Shown: positions 6,472 to 15,865 of the stretch, piece after piece
How the letters are laid out: every line of letters starts with the position of its first letter
Numbering within the stretch: the first letter of the stretch is position 1
Assembly: GCF_000340565.2 (NCBI RefSeq)
Contig: NZ_CP007203.1
Span: forward strand, 337,815 to 372,888
Origin: Nodularia spumigena CCY9414
GTDB lineage: Bacteria > Cyanobacteriota > Cyanobacteriia > Cyanobacteriales > Nostocaceae
Direction of reading: 5' to 3'
Length of the DNA: 35,074 nt
Made by a program: the position numbers and the translations under genes
Notes under the pieces: generated by a model
Databases searched by the model: none
Seen by the model: only the letters and a program-made list of their open reading frames with translations
Told to the model about the DNA's origin: nothing

Positions 6472-8637
6472 ATGCTTCAGTACCCAAATCTCGAACAAGC
6501 GCTAAAATATAACTTTGGTTACGACCAATTCCGCCCCGGACAACGGCAAATTATTGAAGATGCGCTGGAAAATCGGGATTTGCTGGTAGTAATGCCCACT
6601 GGTGGGGGGAAATCTTTGTGCTTTCAGTTACCAGCTTTGATAAAATCAGGCTTAACGGTAGTGGTTTCACCGTTAATTGCTTTGATGCAAGACCAAGTAG
6701 AATCATTACGAAATAATAATATTTCCGCGACATTTCTCAATAGCAGTCTCAATCCTCATAAGGTGCGATCGCGTGAAGAAGCCATCCGCAATGGTAAAGT
6801 TAGATTACTCTACGTTGCCCCAGAACGGCTTTTAAGTGAAAGATTTCTGCCCTTTTTAGACTTAGTACATCACCAAATCGGCATTTCTACCTTCGCCATA
6901 GACGAAGCCCATTGTGTCTCAGAGTGGGGACACGACTTTCGTCCAGAATACCGCCAATTGAAATCCCTGCGAAAGCGTTACCCAGATGTTCCCACCATCG
7001 CCCTCACCGCTACAGCCACAGATCGCGTCCGTGGTGATATCATTCAACAATTAGGGTTAAAGCAACCTAGCATACACCTGGCTAGTTTTAACCGTCAAAA
7101 TCTTTATTACGAAGTTCGTCCGAAAACTAAGTCTGCTTACGCCGAAATCTTAGAACTGATTCGCGAAACTGATGGTTCCACAATTATTTATTGTTTAACT
7201 CGAAAAAAAGTCGATGAACTTACATTTAAACTGCAAAATGATAAAGTTGTGGCTTTGTCTTATCATGCTGGTTTAAGTGATGAAGAACGTTCAAAAAATC
7301 AAACTCGATTTATTCGCGATGATGTGCGCGTCATTGTCGCTACAATTGCCTTTGGAATGGGAATTAATAAGCCAGATGTGCGCTTAGTTGTTCACTTTGA
7401 TTTACCCCGAAATTTAGAAAGTTATTATCAAGAATCAGGAAGGGCGGGCAGAGATAGTGAACCATCCCGTTGTACAATGTTTTTTAGTTTCAGTGATATT
7501 AAAACTATTGAATGGAGTATTAACCAAAAGGCTGATCCTCAAGAACAATTAATTGCTAAACAACAGTTACGTCAGGTAATAGACTATGCTGAAGGTACAG
7601 ATTGTCGGCGGACAATTCAGCTAGGTTATTTTGGGGAACGTTTTCCAGGTAATTGCGATAATTGTGATAATTGTCGTTATCCTAAACCTGTACAAGATTG
7701 GACAATTGAAGCCATGAAGTTTTTATCTTGTGTGGCGCGTTGCAAAGAAAGATTCGGAATGCTGCACATTATTGAAGTGTTGCGGGGAGCTAAAAGTCAA
7801 AGAGTTATTCAGAATAAACACGATAAACTTTCTACCTATGGTATAGGTAAAGATAAAAGTTTAGATGAATGGCGAATGTTGGGGCGTTCTCTGTTACATC
7901 AAGGGTTGTTAGAACAAACCAACGATGGTTACTCGGTGTTAAAACTTAATGCTTTGAGTTGGGAAGTGATGAAGCGACAGCGCACCGTTTCTATTGCTGT
8001 TCCTGTGGTGCAAAAATTGAGTTTAGTCGGAGGAAGTGATAAAGCTGTTGAGGCTGAATTATTATTACAGAAATTGCGATCGCTCCGCAAACAATTGGCT
8101 GATGAACAGTCTGTACCGCCTTACGTTGTCTTTCAAGATTCTACCCTGAAGTTAATGGCACAGGAACAACCCCAATCTTTAGCCGACTTTGCGAAACTTT
8201 CTGGGGTAGGTAGTCACAAACTCGCTCAGTATGGTGAAAAATTCCTCGCAGAAATCACAGCCTATCGTCAAGAAAAAGGTATACCAGCACAACCAAATTA
8301 TTCTAAAGATTTTCTAGCTTATAATAATTCACCTAATGATAGTGAGTTGGTGACTTTAAGGTTGCATCAAGAAGGTTTGAGTATTGCCGAAATTGCTCAC
8401 AAACGTAATCTTAGCCCCTCAACAATTCTCACACATCTTTCTAAGTTAATGGCGAAAAATCAGCCTGTAGATATAAATCAGTTAGTTCCCCTAGAACATC
8501 AACAGAAAATTTGGCAAGTTTTAGAAATTCTTGGTGATATTTCTCTAACTCCCGTGAAAGAACAATTGGGTGAAAACTATACTTTTGATGAAATTCGCTT
8601 AGTCAGGGAAAAATGGCGACGCGAAAAATGTCATTGA
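6472..8637 (+). CDS. recQ: ATP-dependent DNA helicase RecQ
   Basis: RecQ unwinds DNA 3' to 5' in recombination and replication-fork repair. The 721-residue protein carries Walker A MPTGGGKS (41-48), the DEAH box (144-147), the RecQ aromatic-rich loop after it ([14 protein letters not shown]), helicase motifs V-VI ([21 protein letters not shown]), the zinc site C378, C395, C398, C401, a winged-helix region, and an HRDC domain at roughly 525-595. A further helix-turn-helix-like C-terminal region (about 605-721, with [20 protein letters not shown]) is the helical C-terminal extension seen in many bacterial RecQ proteins. ATG is preceded by a modest purine stretch. It appears monocistronic, divergent from the Uma2 gene. 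Confidence 0.97.
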   Translation: MLQYPNLEQALKYNFGYDQFRPGQRQIIEDALENRDLLVVMPTGGGKSLCFQLPALIKSGLTVVVSPLIALMQDQVESLRNNNISATFLNSSLNPHKVRSREEAIRNGKVRLLYVAPERLLSERFLPFLDLVHHQIGISTFAIDEAHCVSEWGHDFRPEYRQLKSLRKRYPDVPTIALTATATDRVRGDIIQQLGLKQPSIHLASFNRQNLYYEVRPKTKSAYAEILELIRETDGSTIIYCLTRKKVDELTFKLQNDKVVALSYHAGLSDEERSKNQTRFIRDDVRVIVATIAFGMGINKPDVRLVVHFDLPRNLESYYQESGRAGRDSEPSRCTMFFSFSDIKTIEWSINQKADPQEQLIAKQQLRQVIDYAEGTDCRRTIQLGYFGERFPGNCDNCDNCRYPKPVQDWTIEAMKFLSCVARCKERFGMLHIIEVLRGAKSQRVIQNKHDKLSTYGIGKDKSLDEWRMLGRSLLHQGLLEQTNDGYSVLKLNALSWEVMKRQRTVSIAVPVVQKLSLVGGSDKAVEAELLLQKLRSLRKQLADEQSVPPYVVFQDSTLKLMAQEQPQSLADFAKLSGVGSHKLAQYGEKFLAEITAYRQEKGIPAQPNYSKDFLAYNNSPNDSELVTLRLHQEGLSIAEIAHKRNLSPSTILTHLSKLMAKNQPVDINQLVPLEHQQKIWQVLEILGDISLTPVKEQLGENYTFDEIRLVREKWRREKCH

Positions 8638-8748
8638 TAGCGATCGCTTACCTATAGTAAAGTTTTATTAAAAAGGAGTTATTTTTGGGATATCTATGCT
8701 CATTCTACCAGATATCCACCAAGCGATCGCCCTGAATCAGATAAGTAA

Positions 8749-8913
8749 TCAAGCTGCATCCATCACACCAGAAATCTCAGCGCCCGACTCTGGCGATTGT
8801 ATTACAGGCTTTGATGGTTCCTGAATTTTGCTTTTAGCAGTTATTACAGATAATACTTTGGGCAGAGCAGTACAGACAACAGTATTGATCAAGGTTATCA
8901 ATAGACCATCCAT
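8749..8913 (-). CDS. Small hydrophobic peptide, paralogue 1
   Basis: A 54-codon frame encodes a peptide starting MDGLLITLINTVVCTALPKV. The N-terminal 30 residues are hydrophobic enough for one membrane helix, followed by a polar tail (KIQEPSKPVIQSPESG). The same N-terminal pattern recurs in a second frame 500 bp away on the same strand (MDALLLTLINAAVCLTLPKL): M-D-x-L-L-x-T-L-I-N-x-x-V-C-x-x-L-P-K, including the Cys and the LPK end. This conservation between two otherwise diverged spacers argues that both are real. I do not recognise the family. No partner gene is apparent. Confidence 0.55.
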   Translation of the reverse strand: MDGLLITLINTVVCTALPKVLSVITAKSKIQEPSKPVIQSPESGAEISGVMDAA

Positions 8914-8978
8914 GAAATTCATATATTATCCTTTTGTCCAAAATTAGTTTTTCCTATTTCTTAGTTTGACTCATAATT

Positions 8979-9003
8979 CAGTTATCAGTTATCAGTTATC
9001 AGT
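8979..9003. repeat. Heptanucleotide tandem repeat (CAGTTAT)n
   Basis: Three and a half copies of the 7-mer CAGTTAT in the spacer between the two micro-genes. This is a short tandemly repeated repetitive (STRR) type sequence as known from filamentous cyanobacteria. Confidence 0.9.
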
Positions 9004-9122
9004 CAAGCGACATAATTGGGTTTAAGTTTCGCACCACATCGGCGTTAACTGACAACTGGAAACTTATCACCCAGGTAGGCTTTGGGTTGCAGGTATAAAT
9101 TTTCCCCTCATACGCCTTAATC
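9004..9122. other. Spacer without visible gene
   Basis: Between the two heptamer arrays I see no conserved reading frame, hairpin or RNA motif. It completes the spacer between recQ and aas, which otherwise holds two micro-genes and two repeat arrays. Confidence 0.5.
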
Positions 9123-9164
9123 ACTGTTAACTGTTAACTGTTAACTGTTAACTGTTCACTGTTT
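9123..9164. repeat. Heptanucleotide tandem repeat (ACTGTTA)n
   Basis: Four perfect copies of ACTGTTA followed by two degenerate copies (ACTGTTC, ACTGTTT). It is an STRR-type array downstream of the second micro-gene. Confidence 0.92.
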
Positions 9165-9209
9165 TCGTAGAAAATTGGTACAAAAGATGCAGAGATTAGT
9201 ACCTTCACA

Positions 9210-9422
9210 TTAGTTTGGGGAACACTTGGAACAGAATTGAGGTCTGAACTTACAGAATTGGCTACCTGTCAATACGTAACTTGTACAGTATGGGAAACTA
9301 GTAATTTCTCTTCTGGCTTTTAGAGATGTTGATTGGGATTTACGAGCCAAAATTTTCGAGGCTAATTTGGGCAATGTTAAGCAGACAGCAGCATTGATTA
9401 AAGTCAGCAATAAAGCATCCAC
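9210..9422 (-). CDS. Small hydrophobic peptide, paralogue 2
   Basis: The 70-residue frame starts MDALLLTLINAAVCLTLPKL, the same pattern as the frame at 8749-8913, and then diverges to a basic and Cys-rich tail (FPYCTSYVLTGSQFCKFRPQ, ending FCSKCSPN). One short hydrophobic helix is predicted at the N-terminus. The two genes are co-oriented and divergent from aas. The tail contains four Cys in addition to the Cys in the helix, so a metal-binding or disulfide-linked tail is conceivable. Function unknown; the paralogy is the main evidence that it is coding. The true end of homology may come before the Cys-rich tail. Confidence 0.5.
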   Translation of the reverse strand: MDALLLTLINAAVCLTLPKLASKILARKSQSTSLKARREITSFPYCTSYVLTGSQFCKFRPQFCSKCSPN

Positions 9423-9683
9423 TAAATTGATAGTTCATCACCCCCGTGGAAAAATAGGTAATCTGGTGTTTTTGGCAGCCAGCATAACTCAAGCAACTGA
9501 TTTTCCCATAATCCATTGCCTTGAGTCTATATAAATTAACTTTAACATAAACTTTTATCAATACAACCGTTGAAGTGGCGAGACTTTCACCCCAAGTTTT
9601 CGGTAGTTATTGAGGAGAAGTAATATAGCCTAATAGCAGAATAATCTGTAACAAAGCAGTTTACTAAATTTGGGAGATATGTT
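9423..9683. other. Upstream region of aas
   Basis: Spacer between the divergent micro-gene and aas. A GGAG at about 9671 before ATG 9684 is a plausible ribosome-binding site. No other signal could be assigned. Confidence 0.4.
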
Positions 9684-11660
9684 ATGACAAACATCCAAGC
9701 TGCGCCTTCTTATTTATCGAAGATTAGCAAGCGAGAAAGCCAAGAATTACAGCGTTTGGTCGATTATACCGATGTGGTGGCATTACCAGAGATTTGGCCA
9801 TTGGCCGGAAAACGATTTGGTGATACTGTTGCCCTGCATAATCCCAACGCTAAACCAGAAGTAATCATTACCTATGCCCAGTTAGCAGATAAAATTCAAC
9901 AATTTGCCGCCGGGTTGCAAGCGTCAGGAGTTCAAGCAGGCGATCGCATTTCTTTAATAGCCGATAATAGTCCCCGGTGGTTTATTGCCGATCAAGGGAT
10001 GATGACAGCTGGTGCAGTCAATGCCGTGCGGAGTTCCCAAGCCGAACGGGAAGAACTCCTATTTATTATCGCCAATAGTGGCAGCACAGCCCTAGTAGTC
10101 CAAGATTTAAACACCCTCGATAAACTGCGCGAGCGCCTAAATGATCTACCCATTCAATTGATCATCTTACTCTCAGATGAAACCCCACCACCAGAAGCCA
10201 CCCCCAAGGTGCTGAACTTTTCTCAATTACTAGAAATTGGTGCGAATCATACCCTAATGCGGGTGCTGCCAAAAGGCGATAGTCTCGCTACCCTGATTTA
10301 TACTTCCGGCACTACAGGCAAACCCAAAGGTGTCATGCTCTCCCATAACAACTTATTACACCAAGTCAAAACCTTGGGTACTGTAGTCCAACCACAGCCA
10401 GGAGATGTCATTCTCAGTATCCTGCCATCTTGGCACAGTTACGAGCGCAGTGGTGAGTATTTCTTACTTTCTCAAGGTTGTACTCAAGTTTATACTAACT
10501 TGCGTTCTGTTAAACAGGATTTGAAGAAATTTAAACCTCATTACATGATCGCAGTCCCGCGCTTGTGGGAATCCATCCATGAAGGAGTGCTAAAGCAGTT
10601 TCGCGAACAACCAGCCAACAAGCAACGCCTAATTAACTTTTTGCTGGGAATGAGTGAAACTTATATCCAAAAACAACGCATTGCCCAAGGATTGAGTTTA
10701 AATCACCTTCATGCCTCAAGCTTGGAGAAATTCGCCTCTAAGATAGTAGCATTGGTCTTGTTGCCTTTTCATGCCCTGGGAGAACGCTTAGTTTATGCCA
10801 AAGTCCGCGAAGCCGTAGGCGGACGCATGAAGCACGTTATTACCGGTGGTGGTGCATTACCCAGACACATAGATACCTTTTTTGAAATTATTAGTGTGGA
10901 GATTTTGCAGGGTTACGGTTTAACAGAAACCTCTCCTGTAACTAACGCCCGTCGTCCTTGGCATAATGTGCGTGGTTCATCGGGACAGCCCATCGCCGGT
11001 ACAGAAGTAAAAATTGTTGATCCCGAAACCAAAGTACCTTTACCCCTTGGGGAACGAGGTTTGGTGCTATTGAAAGGACCGCAAATTATGCAAGGCTATT
11101 ACCAAAACCCCGAAGCAACGGCTAAGGTAATTGATGCCGAGGGATGGTTTAATAGTGGCGACTTGGGTTGGGTGACACCAGAAAACGACTTGGTGCTAAC
11201 TGGTAGGGCAAAAGATACAATTGTTTTGACCAATGGGGAAAATATCGAACCGCAACCAATTGAAGATGCTTGTTTGCGATCGCCTTACGTTGATCAAATT
11301 ATGCTAGTGGGACAAGATCAGCGCAGCATCGGGGCTTTAATTGTTCCCAACACCGAAGCCCTGAAAACATGGGCTTCAAGTCAAAATCTACAACTACCGC
11401 TATTACAAGAAAACTCTCCCGAAATCAGCACATCTATTGATCTGGAGAGTAAAATGATCCAGGACTTGTTTCGGCAAGAATTGAATCGGGAAGTGCAGAA
11501 CCGTCCCGGATATCGAGCCGATGACCGTGTTGGCCCCTTCAGGCTGATTCTCGAACCCTTTTCTATGGAAAATGGCTTGATGACACAAACCCTGAAAATT
11601 CGGCGGCACGTAGTCGCGGAACGCTATCGCGATATTATTGACGGAATGTATACCCGATAA
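9684..11660 (+). CDS. aas: Long-chain acyl-[acyl carrier protein]/CoA synthetase
   Basis: This ANL-superfamily enzyme activates free fatty acids with ATP. In cyanobacteria the single member of this type acts as an acyl-ACP synthetase that recycles fatty acids released from membrane lipids. The 658-residue protein shows the AMP-binding P-loop LIYTSGTTGKPKG (about 204-216), the GYGLTETSP motif, the GWFNSGDLGW segment and the hinge and Lys region TGRAKDTIVLTNGENIEP. The insert of about 100 residues between PRLWESIHEG and GGRMKHVITGGG is typical of long-chain enzymes. A YlqD-family gene follows 40 bases downstream on the same strand. Substrate choice, ACP rather than CoA, is inferred from lineage. 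Confidence 0.93.
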   Translation: MTNIQAAPSYLSKISKRESQELQRLVDYTDVVALPEIWPLAGKRFGDTVALHNPNAKPEVIITYAQLADKIQQFAAGLQASGVQAGDRISLIADNSPRWFIADQGMMTAGAVNAVRSSQAEREELLFIIANSGSTALVVQDLNTLDKLRERLNDLPIQLIILLSDETPPPEATPKVLNFSQLLEIGANHTLMRVLPKGDSLATLIYTSGTTGKPKGVMLSHNNLLHQVKTLGTVVQPQPGDVILSILPSWHSYERSGEYFLLSQGCTQVYTNLRSVKQDLKKFKPHYMIAVPRLWESIHEGVLKQFREQPANKQRLINFLLGMSETYIQKQRIAQGLSLNHLHASSLEKFASKIVALVLLPFHALGERLVYAKVREAVGGRMKHVITGGGALPRHIDTFFEIISVEILQGYGLTETSPVTNARRPWHNVRGSSGQPIAGTEVKIVDPETKVPLPLGERGLVLLKGPQIMQGYYQNPEATAKVIDAEGWFNSGDLGWVTPENDLVLTGRAKDTIVLTNGENIEPQPIEDACLRSPYVDQIMLVGQDQRSIGALIVPNTEALKTWASSQNLQLPLLQENSPEISTSIDLESKMIQDLFRQELNREVQNRPGYRADDRVGPFRLILEPFSMENGLMTQTLKIRRHVVAERYRDIIDGMYTR

Positions 11661-11700
11661 TCATTCCACCTGCTAACTATAGAGTGAACGTGAAAGTTTT

Positions 11701-12150
11701 ATGGATGTCTCCAACCCGAATTTGCTGCTCAAGCGTGTTGTTAATGTCAAAGTCATTGTGACTCCCCTGTGGAAAAAGGAAGTACAAGAGCAACTGCAAG
11801 CGCAAATCAATCAAAGTGACCAACAACTGCAACAGCTCGATGTTGAAGGACAAAGAGCTGTTGCGGCGATTCAAAAGCAGAGTCTACAACCACCAGGCCC
11901 CCAAACCCTCCAACAAATTGACAGTATCCAAGGCCAAGTTAATCAAAAGAAAACTGAACTGCTAGAGCAAAAAAATCAACTGCTCCAAAACCTCCAGCAA
12001 GTACAGTTTCTTGAATTGGATCAAGAAGTTAATCAATTCCAAATGGAAGGCTTTTTCCGCGCCGAAAAGGGTGATAACTTGATTAGTAAAATGCAGGTGG
12101 AAATCCTGCTGCGCGATGGCGTTATCGAAGACATTCGCGGCGACATTTAA
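11701..12150 (+). CDS. YlqD family protein (coiled coil)
   Basis: The 149-residue product matches the YlqD family, widespread in cyanobacteria and Firmicutes and of unknown function. A conserved N-terminal strand (LLKRVVNVKVIVTPLWKKEV) is followed by a long Gln-rich coiled coil (about 35-100, QLQAQINQSDQQLQQLDVEG and QKKTELLEQKNQLLQNLQQV) and a conserved C-terminal beta segment (GDNLISKMQVEILLRDGVIEDIRGD). There is no signal peptide. It lies 40 bases after aas and may be co-transcribed with it. It ends seven bases from the convergent gene at 12158. Confidence 0.88.
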   Translation: MDVSNPNLLLKRVVNVKVIVTPLWKKEVQEQLQAQINQSDQQLQQLDVEGQRAVAAIQKQSLQPPGPQTLQQIDSIQGQVNQKKTELLEQKNQLLQNLQQVQFLELDQEVNQFQMEGFFRAEKGDNLISKMQVEILLRDGVIEDIRGDI

Positions 12151-12157
12151 CAGTTAG

Positions 12158-12676
12158 TTATCTACTAACTCTTTTTTGATGGCTACTCCCAGGACGATAT
12201 TGTATCTGGGAGCCAGCCCAAACAATTTGCCATATCGGCGGAGAATTAGCTAAGAGCGATCGCCCAAAAGTAGTCATTTCCACTCGATACTCAATTGTAT
12301 CAACAGAATCATCATCCTGTTTAACTTGCGTAATTTTGACTAACGCTTGATTGGGCTGGGGATAAACTACTTCCACCAAGGGCTTTCCTTTGAGCAATGA
12401 TTGATCATCCAAAGCATTTAAAGCCAGGGTAGCAGGGTCACTACCTTGCAAAGCAGAAGTAATATTTTCTAGTGATATAGTTTGATATTGGTAACGCCCT
12501 GGGTAGTCCTCAATATCTTGAGAATGCTGCACATTCGCCACCTCCAGTTGTTCACCCTGGCCATTTTCTCCCATAATTGTAAATTGTTGCCCCTGGGAGA
12601 TATAAACACCAGCAGCAACACTCACAAAGATACTTAGTAACAAAATTAAAACAAAATTCCACTTGTTCAACATCAT
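12158..12676 (-). CDS. Conserved-type membrane-anchored or secreted protein
   Basis: The 172-residue product begins MMLNKWNFVLILLLSIFVSV, a single hydrophobic segment that is either an uncleaved anchor or a signal peptide (AAGVYISQG follows). The remainder is soluble, rich in Gln and Asp, with segments YQTISLENITSALQGSDPAT, PLVEVVYPQPNQALVKITQV and PPIWQIVWAGSQIQYRPG. No domain is recognised. The layout suggests an extracytoplasmic protein specific to cyanobacteria. I chose ATG 12676; a TTG at 12697 would extend the frame by seven residues. It is convergent with the YlqD gene and probably shares terminators with it. Confidence 0.68.
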   Translation of the reverse strand: MMLNKWNFVLILLLSIFVSVAAGVYISQGQQFTIMGENGQGEQLEVANVQHSQDIEDYPGRYQYQTISLENITSALQGSDPATLALNALDDQSLLKGKPLVEVVYPQPNQALVKITQVKQDDDSVDTIEYRVEMTTFGRSLLANSPPIWQIVWAGSQIQYRPGSSHQKRVSR

Positions 12677-12697
12677 AAAACTAAACAAGAAATTCAA

Positions 12698-13103
12698 ACA
12701 GCTTGATTATGAATGGGGAATTTCAAATTCAACCTTAACCACTGTTGATGAGTGGTCATTGCAGAATAGCAACATTTATAGCCATCCTATTGGAGTTGAG
12801 AAAACTCTTGGTAGCTATCGAATTGAATCATGCAATATTGACAAAAAATCGACCATTGTCATCAGTTGACTGGGTAAGCAGGAACAAAGTCTAAAACCAC
12901 ACAAAACCCAGTCTGTTGAGAGCAGGGTATGCTTACATAAGATAGACTTTTATCTCATCTAGAGGTTCCTGGGTTCATTCGTCTCACCTCATCGCTCCTG
13001 AGCGAAAACAGAAAATTTCCACATTAAAACTCCTCAGCCAAGATACAATTTAATCTGGCAAAAGCTGTTAAAGTCCATAAACCATTGATTCTGATACCAC
13101 CCT
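12698..13103. other. Divergent spacer upstream of pdhC
   Basis: About 400 bases between the anchored protein gene and pdhC. A 68-codon plus-strand frame at 12663-12869 has no recognisable features and was not accepted. Promoters for both flanking genes should be here, but no clear boxes or ribosome-binding site were assignable. Confidence 0.4.
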
Positions 13104-14372
13104 ATGAGCATTCACGAAGTATTTATGCCGGCGCTGAGTTCCACCATGACAGAAGGCAAAATCGTTTCCTGGGTGAAATCGCCGGGCGATAAAGTGGAAA
13201 AAGGTGAAACCGTGGTGGTGGTCGAGTCAGATAAGGCAGATATGGATGTGGAAACCTTCTATGAAGGATATCTCGCCCACATCATAGTCCAAGCCGGTGA
13301 CACCGCACCAGTAGGATCTGCCATCGCCTACGTAGTCGAAACAGAAGCCGAAATCGCCACCGCCAAGAATTTGGCTAACTCCGGTGCAGCTGCGGCTACC
13401 CCCACCCCCACCCCCGAACCAGTTGCAGCCTCAGCCTCAGCCCCAACACCCGCTTTGGCGACTCAAAACGGAAACAACCACCGAGAAGGAAGAGTCGTAG
13501 TTTCACCCCGCGCCCGCAAATTAGCCAAAGAACTCAAAGTTGATTTAACTACCCTCCAAGGTAGTGGCCCCTATGGTCGCATCGTCGCCCAAGATGTAGA
13601 ATCATCTGTAAATAAAGCCCAGCCAGCCGCAGCACCCAAACCAGCACCCACACCCACCTACACCCCAGCCGCAGCACCCGCACCCGCACCAGTAGTTCCT
13701 GGTCAAACAGTACCTTTAACCACTTTCCAAAACGCTGTAGTTAGGAACATGGTAGCCAGCCTAGCTGTACCAGTGTTCCGTGTAAGTTACACAATTAGCA
13801 CCGATGGCTTAGATAAACTTTACAAACAAATTAAATCCAAAGGCGTAACCATGACAGCGCTATTGGCTAAAGCCGTAGCGGTGACATTACAAAAACATCC
13901 ATTATTAAATGCCAGCTATTCAGACCAGGGAATTGTGTATCATTCTAATATCAACATTGCCGTAGCCGTAGCAATGGATGATGGCGGATTAATCACACCA
14001 GTATTGCAAAAAGCAGACACAGTAGATATTTACTCACTCTCCCGCACCTGGAAATCCTTAGTAGAAAAAGCTAAAGCCAAACAACTACAACCCGAAGAAT
14101 ACAACAGTGGCACATTTACCCTATCGAACTTAGGAATGTTTGGCGTAGACACATTTGATGCCATATTACCACCAGGACAAGGTTCAATCTTAGCCATTGG
14201 TGCATCCCGTCCCCAAGTAATAGCAACCGGAGAAGGTTTATTTGGAGTCCGTCAACAAATGCAAGTAAATATCACATCTGACCACCGAATTATATACGGC
14301 GCTGACGCTGCGGCCTTCCTCAAAGACCTAGCAAAACTGATTGAAACCAACCCTCAATCATTAACCATGTAG
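13104..14372 (+). CDS. pdhC: Pyruvate dehydrogenase E2 (dihydrolipoamide acetyltransferase)
   Basis: E2 forms the core of the pyruvate dehydrogenase complex and transfers acetyl groups from the lipoyl arm to CoA. The 422-residue protein has one lipoyl domain with Lys44 in the ESDKADMDVE motif, an Ala/Pro-rich linker (about 92-120), the E1/E3-binding domain VVSPRARKLAKELKVDLTTL with GSGPYGRIVAQDV, a second Ala/Pro linker (about 175-198) and the catalytic domain ending SDHRIIYGADAAAF. His394 is present, but the usual Asp of the H-x-x-x-D-G motif is Tyr, as in plastid and cyanobacterial E2. The last codon and stop (ATG TAG) fall inside a partial copy of the dispersed palindrome. No E1 or E3 gene is adjacent, as is usual in cyanobacteria. 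Confidence 0.95.
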   Translation: MSIHEVFMPALSSTMTEGKIVSWVKSPGDKVEKGETVVVVESDKADMDVETFYEGYLAHIIVQAGDTAPVGSAIAYVVETEAEIATAKNLANSGAAAATPTPTPEPVAASASAPTPALATQNGNNHREGRVVVSPRARKLAKELKVDLTTLQGSGPYGRIVAQDVESSVNKAQPAAAPKPAPTPTYTPAAAPAPAPVVPGQTVPLTTFQNAVVRNMVASLAVPVFRVSYTISTDGLDKLYKQIKSKGVTMTALLAKAVAVTLQKHPLLNASYSDQGIVYHSNINIAVAVAMDDGGLITPVLQKADTVDIYSLSRTWKSLVEKAKAKQLQPEEYNSGTFTLSNLGMFGVDTFDAILPPGQGSILAIGASRPQVIATGEGLFGVRQQMQVNITSDHRIIYGADAAAFLKDLAKLIETNPQSLTM

Positions 14373-14387
14373 AGACGTTGCAAAAAA

Positions 14388-14417
14388 TGTAGAGACGTTC
14401 CATGGAACGTCTCTACA
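14388..14417. repeat. 30-bp dispersed palindrome, copy 2
   Basis: Perfect palindrome with arms TGTAGAGACGTTCCA and its complement. A half copy (TGTAGAGACGTTG, 14368-14380) precedes it and overlaps the pdhC stop codon. It may serve as a bidirectional terminator for the convergent pdhC and rtcB genes. Confidence 0.93.
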
Positions 14418-14471
14418 AAAGTTATGTATTTCTCCGCGTACCTTTGCGCTAACCTCCGCGCACCTTTGCGT

Positions 14472-15653
14472 TTAACCCTTCACACAAACAACCTGCTTCA
14501 GAGTAGCAACAACCTCCACCAAATCAGCTTGATTAGCCATCACCTGATCAATAGACTTATAAGCACCAGGAATTTCATCCAAAACACCCGTATCCTTGCG
14601 GCATTCTACACCCTGAGTTTGATCAATCAAATCATCAAGAGTATAAGCCTTTTTTGCCTTAGCTCTAGACATTAACCGTCCTGCCCCGTGGGAGCAGGAA
14701 CAAAAGCTATGAGCATTACCTTTACCCTTCACAATAAAAGATTTTGCTCCCATTGAACCGGGGATAATGCCATAGTCTTCAGTTTGGGCGCGAACTGCAC
14801 CCTTACGAGTTACATAAACATCCTCATTAAAATGCACCTCTTTTTCAGCATAATTGTGGTGACAATTGACCTGTAATAAAGGTTTAGTCGCCTTTCCTCC
14901 CGCCAAATATTTCTCAACAATGTGCTTAAAACGCGCCATCATGACATCACGGTTAAAACGTGCGTAATCTTGCGCCCACTGTAAATCATGCCAGTAGGCT
15001 TGAAATTCTGGCGTACCAGCAATGAAGTAAGACAAATCAGGGTCAGGTAGTTTATTACCCGCCATCTTCGCTAACTCTTTGGCTGTACTAATATGGCATT
15101 GTGCTAGCTGATTTCCAATGTTACGTGAACCAGAATGCAACATTAGCCAAACTTGGTTTTTTGTATCGAGGCAAACTTCAATAAAGTGATTTCCTCCCCC
15201 TAGAGAACCCATTTGTTTCATCGCTTTACTTTCCAGGTCTTGAACACCTGGATGTAAGTCGGAAAAATCCCGCCACCGTTGCCAATTAGCGGCAGATTTT
15301 TCCACATCTTTATTAGCATTAAATCCCGTAGGAATTGCTGCTTCAATATCTAAGCGAATTTTCTTCAGTTTGCCTTCGAGTTGTTCACCTGTAAATGGCA
15401 TTTTGATAGCGCTCATCCCGCAACCAATATCCACGCCCACAGCCGCCGGAATTATTGCTTCTTTGGTAGCGATAACAGAACCAACTAAAGCACCTTTTCC
15501 TAAGTGAACATCTGGCATCAAAGCTACGTGTTTAAATACAAATGGTAGGGATGCCACATTTTTTGCCATCTTGGTTTCATCAGACGCTAAAGGATGATTT
15601 GCCCAAGATAAAACAGGGGATGGTGTAGTAATTTCTAATTTTTCGTAAGGCAT
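14472..15653 (-). CDS. rtcB: RNA-splicing ligase RtcB
   Basis: RtcB joins RNA 3'-phosphate or 2',3'-cyclic phosphate ends to 5'-OH ends using GTP and manganese, in tRNA splicing or RNA repair. The 393-residue protein has the metal-binding residues D75 and C78 (VGVDIGCG), H156 (SLGGGNHFIEV), H173 (MLHSGSRNIG), the VNCHHNYAEKE motif, and the guanylylated His322 in CSCSHGAGR. Length agrees with shorter bacterial RtcB forms. No archease or rtcA/rtcR regulator gene is beside it. It is convergent with pdhC and divergent from the methyltransferase gene. Confidence 0.95.
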   Translation of the reverse strand: MPYEKLEITTPSPVLSWANHPLASDETKMAKNVASLPFVFKHVALMPDVHLGKGALVGSVIATKEAIIPAAVGVDIGCGMSAIKMPFTGEQLEGKLKKIRLDIEAAIPTGFNANKDVEKSAANWQRWRDFSDLHPGVQDLESKAMKQMGSLGGGNHFIEVCLDTKNQVWLMLHSGSRNIGNQLAQCHISTAKELAKMAGNKLPDPDLSYFIAGTPEFQAYWHDLQWAQDYARFNRDVMMARFKHIVEKYLAGGKATKPLLQVNCHHNYAEKEVHFNEDVYVTRKGAVRAQTEDYGIIPGSMGAKSFIVKGKGNAHSFCSCSHGAGRLMSRAKAKKAYTLDDLIDQTQGVECRKDTGVLDEIPGAYKSIDQVMANQADLVEVVATLKQVVCVKG

Positions 15654-15685
15654 AATTTTATTTAATTTGATATATCGCTGGGTTC

Positions 15686-15717
15686 AGATCCCCGACTTCT
15701 CAAAGAAGTCGGGGATC
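15686..15717. repeat. Perfect inverted repeat, 15-bp arms
   Basis: Arms AGATCCCCGACTTCT (15686-15700) and its exact complement (15704-15718 minus one, ending 15718) surround the 3-base loop CAA. It is a dispersed-palindrome type sequence. Here it lies in the promoter region between rtcB and the methyltransferase gene, not at a gene end. Confidence 0.85.
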
Positions 15718-15865
15718 TATACTTTGAAACCATGTATTATTACTGTAATACACTGTAATTAAGATGTCAATAAAATCGCCTAAAAAACAAAAGCAGCTCG
15801 TCCCAGCTAGAATTAGTTAAAATTTGTGAAGCAGTAAACTAACTGATTAAATCTGGTAAAATCCT

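Noticed and set aside
12663-12869. 68-codon plus-strand frame upstream of pdhC
   Set aside because: It uses a non-ATG start, overlaps the start of the opposite-strand anchored protein gene, shows no recognisable motif and has no ribosome-binding site.
14424-14675. 83-codon plus-strand frame opposite the end of rtcB
   Set aside because: It is antisense to well-conserved rtcB codons and has low-complexity composition; a shadow frame.
15764-15820. 18-codon frame starting MSIKSPKKQKQLVPARIS upstream of the methyltransferase gene
   Set aside because: Too short, no ribosome-binding site and no homology recognised.
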